Shown here: positions 16,699 through 24,436 of the stretch, piece by piece
Layout of the letters: every line of letters starts with the position of its first letter
Numbering within the stretch: position 1 is the stretch's first letter
Assembly (NCBI GenBank): GCA_910575405.1
Contig: CAJTER010000015.1
Span: forward strand, 1 to 64,000
Reading direction: 5' to 3'
DNA length: 64,000 bases
Source: Clostridia bacterium
GTDB lineage: Bacteria; Bacillota; Clostridia; Peptostreptococcales; Anaerovoracaceae
Notes under the pieces: generated by a model
Database searches by the model: none
What the model was told of the DNA's origin: nothing
The model's input: only the letters and a program-made list of their open reading frames with translations
Made by a program: the position numbers and the translations under genes

Positions 16699-17439
16699 CT
16701 ACAGCATTTCCGTGGCTGTCGCCAGTACATACCCAATGGCTTCATGAATAACCAGATTCGCTTTATTATCGTACTGCGTCGTGCTTTTATTGATGAGTAC
16801 CAGATTGTCTCCCCTGAAGTAATTGATCAGACCGGCCGCCGGATATACCACCAGAGAAGTGCCCCCCACAATCAGAGTATCGGCAGCACTTATGGCCTTT
16901 ACAGCTCCCCGAATCTGCGCATCATCCAGCGCTTCTTCATAGAGCACCACATCCGGCTTTATCGTACCACCGCATTTGCTGCACTTCGGTATGTGACCAT
17001 CACAATTTTTGGAGTCTAAAACATAGTCCAAATCGTAAAACGCACCGCAGTCCATACAGTTGTTCCGCAGCACGGATCCGTGGAGCTCAAAGACATTTTT
17101 GCTTCCCGCCTTCTGATGCAGCCCGTCGATATTCTGCGTTACTACTGCCTTCAGCTTTCCCATTCTCTCGAGCCTTGCCAGCGCATAATGCGCTTCATTT
17201 GGTTTTGCCTCCGGGTAGACCATATTGTTTTTATAATAATCATAAAAGGTTTCGGTATCATGGAGGAAAAAGCTGTGGGAAATCATGTCCTCCGGCGATT
17301 TTCCATAGCTTTTCTGTGCATTATAAAGTCCTGCCTCTGAACGGAAATCCGGAATATTGCTCTCTGTTGAAACTCCGGCACCTCCGAAAAATACGATATT
17401 TTCACTTTCCTTTAAAATTTTTGTCAAATCTCTGAACAT
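16699..17439 (-). CDS. NAD-dependent protein deacylase (sirtuin)
   Basis: This 246-residue Sir2 family enzyme removes acyl groups from lysine using NAD. The motifs are complete: FFGGAGVSTESNIPDFRS (NAD site), VTQNIDGLH, the catalytic His in ELHGSVLRNNC, the zinc ligands CMDC and CSKC, and GGTSLVVYPAAGL. The start chosen is the ATG at 17439, which follows AAAGGAAGG; an in-frame ATG at 17475 has no ribosome site. It resembles ordinary CobB-type enzymes rather than the macrodomain-linked SirTM class. It heads a run of four minus-strand genes. Confidence 0.93.
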   Translation of the reverse strand: MFRDLTKILKESENIVFFGGAGVSTESNIPDFRSEAGLYNAQKSYGKSPEDMISHSFFLHDTETFYDYYKNNMVYPEAKPNEAHYALARLERMGKLKAVVTQNIDGLHQKAGSKNVFELHGSVLRNNCMDCGAFYDLDYVLDSKNCDGHIPKCSKCGGTIKPDVVLYEEALDDAQIRGAVKAISAADTLIVGGTSLVVYPAAGLINYFRGDNLVLINKSTTQYDNKANLVIHEAIGYVLATATEML

Positions 17440-17460
17440 GTCGTCCTTCCTTTCTTTGAG

Positions 17461-17493
17461 ACCGGCCGCTTTCATTGTTTTTTAACCGGCCGC
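17461..17493. repeat. Direct repeat ACCGGCCGC upstream of the sirtuin gene
   Basis: Two identical copies of ACCGGCCGC lie at 17461-17469 and 17485-17493, 24 bases apart, just upstream of the sirtuin ribosome site. The CGGCCG cores are also self-complementary. An extended -10 box (TGGTATGAT on the minus strand) lies about 20 bases further upstream near 17510. Confidence 0.35.
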
Positions 17494-17574
17494 ACTGGCA
17501 CGTTTTTTCTATCATACCACATCCTGGCCCTCTTGTGTTATGCAAATTCATGGGCGGCGCCATAACCTCCCTAT

Positions 17575-17599
17575 TAAAAAAGAGAAGCATTGTGCTTCC
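17575..17599 (-). terminator. Terminator after the CRISPR array
   Basis: On the minus strand GAAGCA, loop CAA and TGCTTC are followed by TCTTTTTT. It ends transcription from the array and separates the CRISPR locus from the sirtuin operon. Confidence 0.7.
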
Positions 17600-17645
17600 C
17601 TAAATCCTATTAGTTAAAAACTTCTGTGTATAAATCTATAAATCT

Positions 17646-17880
17646 TTTTTGTGCTATTTCTTGATTACACCATTCTCAAACCCGCCACTGATCTTCCAAA
17701 CCTGAAAAGACGTTTGACTACCATACAAGATTACACCATTCTCAAACTAGCTATCATCATATTCCTCTGCAATTACCAGTTTGACTACCATACAAGATTA
17801 CACCATTCTCAAACGGAGTATCTTGAAAGGAGATTAAGAAGATGGTTTGACTACCATACAAGATTACACCATTCTCAAAC
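17646..17880 (-). CRISPR. Type II-A CRISPR array, 3 spacers
   Basis: Three perfect 36-base repeats lie at 17712-17747, 17779-17814 and 17845-17880, with a degenerate terminal copy at 17646-17681 whose last 19 bases match. Read on the minus strand the repeat starts GTTTGAGAATGGTGTAATC and ends GGTAGTCAAAC, as expected for II-A crRNAs. The spacers are 17682-17711 (30), 17748-17778 (31) and 17815-17844 (30). The leader lies at the csn2 side (17881-17969), so the spacer at 17815-17844 is the newest and the degenerate repeat marks the old end. Spacer sources were not searched. Confidence 0.97.
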
Positions 17881-17907
17881 ACCAAAATGAACATCTGTTT
17901 GAAAATG
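17870..17907 (-). promoter_or_regulatory. Inverted repeat across the leader-repeat junction
   Basis: In the leader, CATTTTCAAAC on the minus strand (17897-17907) is complementary to the first 11 bases of the first repeat, GTTTGAGAATG (17870-17880), with one G-U pair and a 16-base loop. The pre-crRNA could fold here, or the dyad could mark the integration site. The rest of the leader (17908-17969) is AT-rich without an obvious promoter. Confidence 0.5.
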
Positions 17908-17969
17908 AAATCGCCGCCACAACGAATTAATCTCAATATGGCATCTACTCGCATTTTTATTTTAAACTA

Positions 17970-18644
17970 TTAATAGATTTCACACAAGTCCTGATCCCAA
18001 AAAAAATAATCTTCAAATTCTTCTCTCTGGCTTGGAGGTTGATTCTCTAAAAGCAACAGGAATATTTTTTTATAGCTTGTAAAACAGTGTATTGCTTCTA
18101 GTTCCTGCGCTGATAAAAAACTTTTTAAATTAATGAATACAAAACAGCAGCACCCGAATAGCTCATGGATAACGGTTATGTAGTCTATTAATTGCTCTGG
18201 AAAAGTTTCATATTCCATATCAACTCCCACATCCATAAACTTGCATAGTCCTGCAATACTAATTTCCTCTGTATAATGTAAAGGGTAGTCAGACTCCATT
18301 ATCAACTGTTCCATATAGCGTTTTAAGTCAGCCTGAATTTTGCAGGTATCTAAATAAAAGTCCTCATCTTTAGAACGCGATTCGAAAATAGAATAAATAC
18401 GGTTCAGTATTTTTTTCTGGCTAAAATTTAACTCAAATACATCTGAGATGAGCTCCATATGTTTACTCAAATCTAATTCCTTCTCATCTTCTGAAAGAAC
18501 AAATTTTCCCTCTCCTTGCATGAGCTGTTTTTTCAGTTCCGCGATAAATTCACGAAATTTTTCCTTGGATTCAATGCAGACCACATTCAGTCTGTTTTCC
18601 TGGAATATAATTTGATAATCAAATTCCGAATATACCAGTTTCAT
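17970..18644 (-). CDS. csn2: CRISPR-associated protein Csn2 (type II-A)
   Basis: Csn2 is the adaptation protein that defines type II-A; it forms a tetrameric ring around DNA ends and works with Cas1-Cas2 and Cas9 in spacer acquisition. The 224-residue protein starts [18 protein letters not shown], with the typical acidic middle and [19 protein letters not shown] towards the C-terminus, like streptococcal Csn2 in size and layout. It overlaps cas2 by four bases (ATGA), and the array lies 89 bases beyond its stop. Sequence motifs in this family are weak, so the call rests partly on position. Confidence 0.9.
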   Translation of the reverse strand: MKLVYSEFDYQIIFQENRLNVVCIESKEKFREFIAELKKQLMQGEGKFVLSEDEKELDLSKHMELISDVFELNFSQKKILNRIYSIFESRSKDEDFYLDTCKIQADLKRYMEQLIMESDYPLHYTEEISIAGLCKFMDVGVDMEYETFPEQLIDYITVIHELFGCCCFVFINLKSFLSAQELEAIHCFTSYKKIFLLLLENQPPSQREEFEDYFFWDQDLCEIY

Positions 18645-18961
18645 AGTATCACGAGCCTTTCATCATTATCCAGAACTTCTCCGGAAGATTCTCCAACTAC
18701 AAATTCCATCTTGGCAAACTGTTTTTCTGTTATAGTAAGCATCTGCACCAGACCGGATTCCGGCTTTTCTTTTCGCACATTGGAAATAACTGCATTAGCA
18801 GCGGTACTGTTAAGCACCAGCTTGCAGTAAACAGACTCCTGCATCATTAAAAACCCGCTCTTTATTAAAAATTTCCGAAAGCGAGTATATTCCCTGCGAT
18901 CTTTCGCCGTCAAAGTAGGCAGATCAAAAAACACAATAATCCTCATAAACCTGTAACTCAT
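18641..18961 (-). CDS. cas2: CRISPR-associated endonuclease Cas2
   Basis: Cas2 dimers bridge two Cas1 dimers in the spacer integration complex. The 106-residue protein starts [20 protein letters not shown], as in type II-A Cas2 proteins, which supports the start at 18961 rather than the internal Met. The ferredoxin-like fold, the FDLP strand and the C-terminal TEKQFAKM and NDERLVIL match the II-A group. The start lies 38 bases inside cas1, and the stop overlaps csn2 by four bases, so the operon is tightly coupled. Confidence 0.96.
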   Translation of the reverse strand: MSYRFMRIIVFFDLPTLTAKDRREYTRFRKFLIKSGFLMMQESVYCKLVLNSTAANAVISNVRKEKPESGLVQMLTITEKQFAKMEFVVGESSGEVLDNDERLVIL

Positions 18962-19823
18962 TTCGATAAAACCTTATCAATCCTATATCATCTTCATTAA
19001 GTGCTTCGAAAATACTCTTACAATATATTTTAATAGCGTTATTTACATACTGCTGTTTTCCGTCAATGTTTATCTCCGCATTCAGTATGTTTACTAAATA
19101 CATTTTCTCCTCATGTTCTAACTTCTCCGGCTTCATCCAAAACACCGCCATATCAATCAGCGGTCGAAAGGGTTCCATCAGATCTGATGAAAGGTTAAAA
19201 GCATTAAACATATTATCGTGAAACAGCCCTAATTGTGTTAAATATCCATTTGATACCACTACTCTGTTAAAAGCGGATAACAAAATCCCATATCCGTAAT
19301 TGAGAGCTGCATTAACAGGTGTATCGGCAGTCCGGGTAAAATGGTATCCGAACAATGCGTTAAAATACACTTTCGCCGCATGCCCCTCTCGGTTGCTCTC
19401 ATCACGAAACTGCATCTGCTCTAAATATTCTGCCAACAAGGCAGCTTCTCCCAGTTCCAGATAGGTCAGGATCTGTTTTTGATTGCGTATTTTCTCTGAC
19501 ACAATTTCTGTCCATATGAGACCCTGAGTATGCTTATTCCACTTTACTTGCTTTTTAATTTTTGCACTGGTATCATGGCTTCCGTAATACGGAATCAGTT
19601 CTGAAACCGGATTCCTTTTTTCATCGCAGAAAATCACCTTGATTTTCCGTTTCATCAGTTCACTGAGCAGGCTGGCAGTCAGAGAAACTGCTGTTGACTC
19701 AATAAGGAGAATGGAAATCTCGCTTAAGTGGATTTTCTTTGTCTCATCGCCTCTGACTACCAGATAGTTTAATTTTAAATCCAGCTTTGCTCTGCTGGAT
19801 ATAACTACAATACGCCAGCTCAT
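18924..19823 (-). CDS. cas1: CRISPR-associated integrase Cas1
   Basis: Cas1 is the metal-dependent integrase that inserts new spacers at the leader end. The 299-residue protein is of the type II family: an N-terminal beta domain ([19 protein letters not shown]) and a helical catalytic domain. The metal ligands are seen as Glu in [16 protein letters not shown], His in [14 protein letters not shown] and the acidic residue in [13 protein letters not shown]. It overlaps cas9 by four bases (ATGA) and cas2 by 38. All parts look functional. Confidence 0.97.
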   Translation of the reverse strand: MSWRIVVISSRAKLDLKLNYLVVRGDETKKIHLSEISILLIESTAVSLTASLLSELMKRKIKVIFCDEKRNPVSELIPYYGSHDTSAKIKKQVKWNKHTQGLIWTEIVSEKIRNQKQILTYLELGEAALLAEYLEQMQFRDESNREGHAAKVYFNALFGYHFTRTADTPVNAALNYGYGILLSAFNRVVVSNGYLTQLGLFHDNMFNAFNLSSDLMEPFRPLIDMAVFWMKPEKLEHEEKMYLVNILNAEINIDGKQQYVNNAIKIYCKSIFEALNEDDIGLIRFYRNELQVYEDYCVF

Positions 19824-22800
19824 AAGCTTAACAGGTCTATTTCCTGCTGAAATACTCCTGTAGGTGATTGATTAATAATAGATATCTTGTTGCATTTAGA
19901 AATATCATTATTCATAACAAGAATACCTGCACTTCCCGGCCCGTTTATCAGTTTCAGATTAGCAGCTACAGGATTACACTGAAACATGTGAAGACATTCG
20001 CTAAGAACAACACATTGCTCGCCCAATCGAAGATTTGCAAATGCATCTCTCTTTTCAGTCAATGTTTTTATCTGGGCCGATAGCCGCACTCCATATATAG
20101 TTTCTTTCAATTTTGCTAGGAGTTCATCATAAAGCGTCTGATTTTTTTCCCTGGAAATTTTGTCATGCTCCCTGACCGGAAGTCCCCCTGCTTTTACTCT
20201 TGCATTGCTGCAGTATCCCAGATAATTCGTGATCTTTTTCACATAATCATATAGCTCCTTTGACAGGCATAACTGGTGTGCTCCTTTAAACAGTAATTGG
20301 TTTCCAGTCCTTCCCGACAGGTGCATGCAAAAACCATCCACTTTAAACAGTGTATTAATTTTTATCTTCCGCAGCAACACTCTTGGTTTTTGTAGATACA
20401 GCATATTGCAACAGTATGCTTCCAGTACTTCTGGCTTGTTTTCCAGAGAGGCTGCCAAGTATACCGGTACAAATTCGATGGTCTTAACTTCTTTTCCTTT
20501 TTTCTCATGCTGAACCAGGAAAAAGTAAGCTGCTTTTGCTTTATCATATCCCCCATACTTGTTAATATCTGCCATCCTCAGATCGCCACCTTTAAGAGGC
20601 ACTTGTCCCTTCCCCTTCTTCAAGGGGAGCTGTTTATAAAATTCACCTTTTTCCTCTGTCGCATACCTTGTAAAAAGTATATTATTTTTTGCAAGAGTAG
20701 CTTTGACTTGGCCAATTGTATGATCGCCGCTTTTCTGCCAAATAATCTGTCCATTCTTTTCGAAATCCCGATCATACATGCGATTGAGACTATAATCGCG
20801 ATATTCATGATCCTTGATAAAATTAACCGGGTTATTTGTAAATTTGGAAAAATAAACATTCCCCACGACGATATTCAAAAATGCATCCTGTGCATGATGA
20901 TAATCATTTACTTCTCTTGATTTTACCAAATTGAACTTATGTCTGAAATCAGATACATTTCCTGCTTTCACATAGACAATCTGACTATTCTCAAAAACTC
21001 TCCCCAAAATCTGTGCAGCCGCCTTGCTGCTCTGTCTCGTCTCGACGATCTGCCTGGAGATAAAATTCGCAAGCTCCTGATCGCTAAAGCCTGTAGTCCG
21101 TGTCAGCCGATAATATTTCTCTTTTGAAATAAACCCCTTTTCAAGCAGCATCCGCCAAAATCCGCGCTGCTTCTCCTGCCACTCCTTTGGAAGCGGATAC
21201 TTATCTGTCTTTTGGGCATTATAGTCTTTCTTCACCAATACCCGGTTGTCCAAACTGTCATCCTTTGTCTTGGACTGCGGATAAATATGATCAATATCGT
21301 AAAGGTTTTTGTCAAATAACTGGCTGAGCTCAATCGGTTCACCGCTGTACATACAGCGTCCCATTTGGGAGTAGTACAGATACAATTGATCTCTTCTCAA
21401 ATGGCTGTCTTCTCTGCTGGAAAGTTCAGCTATCCAGTCCCGCTCTTCGTTCTTACACTTTTTATACAGTTCTAAAAGCTTGTTCTTCCTTGATTCTGTC
21501 CGCTTCTTTTCACCTACGCCTCGGGCCATTTCAATAAAAACCCGCTCCGGATCATGCTGCATAAATTTGCGAATTTCTTTTACAATGGTCAGTACCTGCC
21601 ATAATGCCCGTTTAACAGCAGGTGAAACATATAAGTCTTCCACAATCGAATAATCCAGCTTTTTTATTGCACCCTGCCTAGAGGCATTATAATCTTCACA
21701 TGCCCTATAATAGCCATATTCACTGCTCAGCAGCTGCATCAAATTACAATTTGTTTCCCACATAGCAGAAATTATACTCAAATACTCTCCAGTTTCAGGA
21801 TTAACAGCCTCTATGTCTTCACTCTGTAAAAATTTTCTGGAAAGCCTTCCCCACCCCGTATATCGCAGTCTGCATAATTTTTTAATCTCCTCTTCTGTTA
21901 GAATAGCTCCGTACTTTTCTTTAAGACTTTTCTTTAAAAGCGTTCTGTCATCACCAAACAAAACAATACTTTGAATAATATCCTCCACCATCTCATTCTG
22001 TGATATTTTGGAACCTAAGACATCTTTCATATCCAAGTAAGAGGATAAGGAAGCCTTAAAATCGCCATCAATTCCACTGATTCCATCTTCTCCCACAGGA
22101 ATATTGTTCTGCCGCAAATAGCTCTCCAATTTTTTTCTTGTAACTTTCTTTTGCTTCATAAATAAGTTTTCATAGATCTGTTGCTTCAGTGCTGCAGAAA
22201 TAGGCTCTCCATCAATTTTTAAATTGTTTAATTCGTTGAGTACCATAAATTTACTATACAAAAGAGAATTTTTAGGCAGTACATCCTCTCCTGCCAAATA
22301 GGTGCATTTACTTGTCATTCTGAGAATGAACTGTTCTGCCGTCGCCTGAACATCTACCATATCATCAAAATTCCACGGATAGATTTTTCCATCTGTTTTT
22401 TTGATAATCCAAGCAAACCCATTCTCTTTATCCTTATGCCGATCATTAAGAGGGCCTACATAGTATGGAATCCGAAACTCCATCAATTTTATAATTTTTT
22501 CACTTACAGACAAACCTGTATCATCTTTCTGATTCAGAAAAGGCAAATATCCGGAAGCATTCTCTAAGATCTTTTTTAATTCTTCAAGATGCAATTGATA
22601 CGGTATCGTTCCATTTTCTTTTGTAATTTGCTTTGGTAGAAAGGCTCCTGTTTCAAGTTCGTTCAGTATCGCCTGACTCTGCTGCGAATCATCTAGTTTC
22701 CCTTCTAAAATCTTTTTCAGATATTTACACAGTTCTTCCTGTCCGCATCTATATTCAATAACTTGCTTTCTGTTATTTTTTTTGTTCATACCAACATAAG

Positions 22801-23860
22801 CGCAGTAATTATCAAGCCCGCTCTTTGTTGTACGGAAAATTTCTTCATACTTCTCTGGACGTACTTGCTTTACTATGGATTTCAAACATTCTAAATCTGC
22901 AGCGTGTTTCTCATAGATCTTCACTTTTGAAAAAGATAGATATGGCTCATTACCACGGATTGCGGCCAAAATTCCCCAATCATATAAGGCCTTCAATTTT
23001 TTTATTATAAAAGTATGTTCCTGTAAAATCTCTTCTATTTGAGGCTCTTCATCATCATATCTAGCGCTGGAAAATTGAATAGCCGTAATTTCAGCTTCAT
23101 CAAACGACTCCCCTGGAAACAAATCAGAAAATTTAACTTTGCCACCGCTAAGCAACTTAAAAAGGCTTTTTTCCTGTTTATTAGGGAAACTAAAAATTCT
23201 TACCATTTCAGATGATTTTTTCTGAACTCCGAGGGAGCGATCCTTCAATAATTTCTCTAACATCTTCATGTCATCGCAAACGAACCCTACATCTAGCTCG
23301 TCTGTAAGGCATTGCTGTACATCATCATAAATGTTCTGAAAAGAAGCTATGCTTTCCATTGATTGTCCTTCAAATAGGAAATGTCCCCTATATTTTATAA
23401 TATTATGTACTGCCAGATAGACTAAACGTACATCGTATTCTTCCCTGTTTTCAATCAAGGCCTTTCTCAAATGGTGAACAGTCGGGAATGCCTTATAAAA
23501 ATCTGTATCTGTAAAATTTTCATCATGAAATAACGCATGCGGTTGTTTTATCGTTTTATCTTCTACATAAAATTTACTTTCTGCCAGCCGCAAAAAAAAG
23601 CCTGGATCTTTTTCTGCAATTGCCTCTGCAAATAATTCCTGTAAAAGTTTAATACGCTCGACCCGTCTCTGTTGTCTGCGCCGTGCATTTCTATGAAGCC
23701 TCCGCTCTTGCGCTGGAACGGCTTCCTCAAAAAGTCGTATTCCCCAGAGTGTTTTCCCATTCAACTTTTGCAATTTATAATTTTTATCTGTAACTGCCCA
23801 TCCTATCGAATTTGTTCCTATATCCAAACCCAAATAATAATCTCCAAATGTTTTTTTCAC
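19820..23860 (-). CDS. cas9: CRISPR-associated endonuclease Cas9 (type II-A)
   Basis: Cas9 with crRNA and tracrRNA cuts matching DNA. At 1346 residues it is close to the 1368 of the S. pyogenes protein. All nuclease residues are present: Asp13 in YLGLDIGTNSIGWAV (RuvC-I), the Arg-rich bridge helix (ERRLHRNARRRQQRR), Glu777 in FIEMARGVGEKKRTE (RuvC-II), His858 in YDIDHIYPQSKTKDD (HNH), and His989 and Asp992 in DYHHAQDAFLNIVVG (RuvC-III). The remaining C-terminal part is the PAM-interacting region, whose specificity cannot be read. The start is GTG with AAAGGAG ten bases upstream. The 5' end overlaps the tracrRNA promoter on the other strand. Confidence 0.98.
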   Translation of the reverse strand: MKKTFGDYYLGLDIGTNSIGWAVTDKNYKLQKLNGKTLWGIRLFEEAVPAQERRLHRNARRRQQRRVERIKLLQELFAEAIAEKDPGFFLRLAESKFYVEDKTIKQPHALFHDENFTDTDFYKAFPTVHHLRKALIENREEYDVRLVYLAVHNIIKYRGHFLFEGQSMESIASFQNIYDDVQQCLTDELDVGFVCDDMKMLEKLLKDRSLGVQKKSSEMVRIFSFPNKQEKSLFKLLSGGKVKFSDLFPGESFDEAEITAIQFSSARYDDEEPQIEEILQEHTFIIKKLKALYDWGILAAIRGNEPYLSFSKVKIYEKHAADLECLKSIVKQVRPEKYEEIFRTTKSGLDNYCAYVGMNKKNNRKQVIEYRCGQEELCKYLKKILEGKLDDSQQSQAILNELETGAFLPKQITKENGTIPYQLHLEELKKILENASGYLPFLNQKDDTGLSVSEKIIKLMEFRIPYYVGPLNDRHKDKENGFAWIIKKTDGKIYPWNFDDMVDVQATAEQFILRMTSKCTYLAGEDVLPKNSLLYSKFMVLNELNNLKIDGEPISAALKQQIYENLFMKQKKVTRKKLESYLRQNNIPVGEDGISGIDGDFKASLSSYLDMKDVLGSKISQNEMVEDIIQSIVLFGDDRTLLKKSLKEKYGAILTEEEIKKLCRLRYTGWGRLSRKFLQSEDIEAVNPETGEYLSIISAMWETNCNLMQLLSSEYGYYRACEDYNASRQGAIKKLDYSIVEDLYVSPAVKRALWQVLTIVKEIRKFMQHDPERVFIEMARGVGEKKRTESRKNKLLELYKKCKNEERDWIAELSSREDSHLRRDQLYLYYSQMGRCMYSGEPIELSQLFDKNLYDIDHIYPQSKTKDDSLDNRVLVKKDYNAQKTDKYPLPKEWQEKQRGFWRMLLEKGFISKEKYYRLTRTTGFSDQELANFISRQIVETRQSSKAAAQILGRVFENSQIVYVKAGNVSDFRHKFNLVKSREVNDYHHAQDAFLNIVVGNVYFSKFTNNPVNFIKDHEYRDYSLNRMYDRDFEKNGQIIWQKSGDHTIGQVKATLAKNNILFTRYATEEKGEFYKQLPLKKGKGQVPLKGGDLRMADINKYGGYDKAKAAYFFLVQHEKKGKEVKTIEFVPVYLAASLENKPEVLEAYCCNMLYLQKPRVLLRKIKINTLFKVDGFCMHLSGRTGNQLLFKGAHQLCLSKELYDYVKKITNYLGYCSNARVKAGGLPVREHDKISREKNQTLYDELLAKLKETIYGVRLSAQIKTLTEKRDAFANLRLGEQCVVLSECLHMFQCNPVAANLKLINGPGSAGILVMNNDISKCNKISIINQSPTGVFQQEIDLLSL

Positions 23861-23861
23861 C

Positions 23862-23890
23862 TTGACAGTTCTCCTTTCATGGGATATTAT
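23862..23890 (+). promoter_or_regulatory. tracrRNA promoter
   Basis: TTGACA (23862-23867), a 17-base spacer and TATTAT (23885-23890) form a near-consensus promoter. It lies between the cas9 start codon and the anti-repeat, and spans the cas9 ribosome site (23871-23877) on the opposite strand. Transcription should start near 23897. Confidence 0.75.
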
Positions 23891-23896
23891 TAAAAC

Positions 23897-24020
23897 AATC
23901 TTGAGTGACTACCATACAAGATTACGCCATAAGTTCAAATAAAATTTTTTCAAATCGTCCTTTGGGACTCCTGATTGTCAGGATTATTTATGGCAGAAAA
24001 CCTGTTTCGGCAGGTTTTTT
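23897..24020 (+). ncRNA. tracrRNA
   Basis: The anti-repeat (23907-23940) matches the CRISPR repeat almost completely. Pairing leaves a six-bp lower stem (GUUUGA with UCAAAU), a bulge of GA opposite AAGU and a 24-bp upper stem with one G-U pair; the bulge is the same as in the S. pyogenes guide. Downstream come a GTCC/GGAC hairpin (23957-23968, nexus position), a TCCTGA/TCAGGA hairpin (23969-23983) and a terminator with AAAACCTG/CAGGTTTT (23997-24018) and a T run. It is transcribed divergently from cas9. Confidence 0.93.
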
Positions 24021-24094
24021 ATTTTTATCATATCATATTCTCATCGTATTGTCCCTCATTAAGTTCATCTCTTCAGCATTTTCCTTCCCCCATC

Positions 24095-24123
24095 TTTACA
24101 ACCTATGGAAAATATGATATTAT
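24095..24123 (+). promoter_or_regulatory. Promoter of scfA
   Basis: TTTACA (24095-24100), 17 bases, then TATTAT (24118-24123). A start near 24130 gives a leader of about 47 bases before the SCIFF peptide gene. Confidence 0.6.
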
Positions 24124-24176
24124 AATCCACGTTCCAACAATTACTTGTAATACATAATAGAAAGGTGGAGTTCCAA

Positions 24177-24326
24177 GTGAAAAGAATCAAAACGTTAGTA
24201 TCGCGCGATCTTACGAAAACTGCCAAAACCGGCGGATGCGGCGAATGCCAGACTTCTTGCCAGTCTGCAAGCAAGACATCCTGCAGTGTTGCAAATCAGC
24301 AGTGCGAACAGTGCGAACACGAATAA
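24177..24326 (+). CDS. scfA: SCIFF peptide precursor (six cysteines in forty-five residues), variant
   Basis: This 49-residue peptide is the ribosomal precursor that the neighbouring radical SAM enzyme modifies with thioether links. It starts with GTG and has GGTGGAG six bases upstream. The leader MKRIKTLVSRDL and core GGCGECQTSCQSA match the SCIFF family. The six Cys are at 21, 24, 28, 36, 43 and 46. In the usual core QSACKTSCTV the fourth Cys and the Thr after the fifth Cys are the cross-linked pair described for the Clostridium thermocellum peptide; here that stretch reads QSASKTSCSV, so both are Ser, and an extra Cys lies in EQCEHE at the end. The natural function of SCIFF is unknown. Confidence 0.92.
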   Translation: MKRIKTLVSRDLTKTAKTGGCGECQTSCQSASKTSCSVANQQCEQCEHE

Positions 24327-24364
24327 ATCGGCCGAATGACAATTGTCACGCTCCGGTATTCACC

Positions 24365-24399
24365 GCTGCATTCCTTATATGAATGCAGCTATTTTCTTG
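24365..24399 (+). terminator. Attenuator-like hairpin between scfA and scfB
   Basis: GCTGCATTC (24365-24373), a seven-base loop and GAATGCAGC (24381-24389) are followed by TATTTTCTTG. The weak T run should stop only part of transcription, giving more precursor than maturase. Confidence 0.6.
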
Positions 24400-24436
24400 T
24401 ATAAAATAACGATATGAAAGGTTGAAAGAGGAAATC

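Noticed and set aside
17440-17475. Upstream Met as the sirtuin start
   Set aside because: No ribosome site in front of it, while the ATG at 17439 has AAAGGAAGG at good spacing and gives the usual family N-terminus.
18924-18946. Internal Met of cas2 ([10 protein letters not shown]) as start
   Set aside because: Type II-A Cas2 proteins begin with MSYR-like residues before this Met, and an AAGG site fits the outer start.
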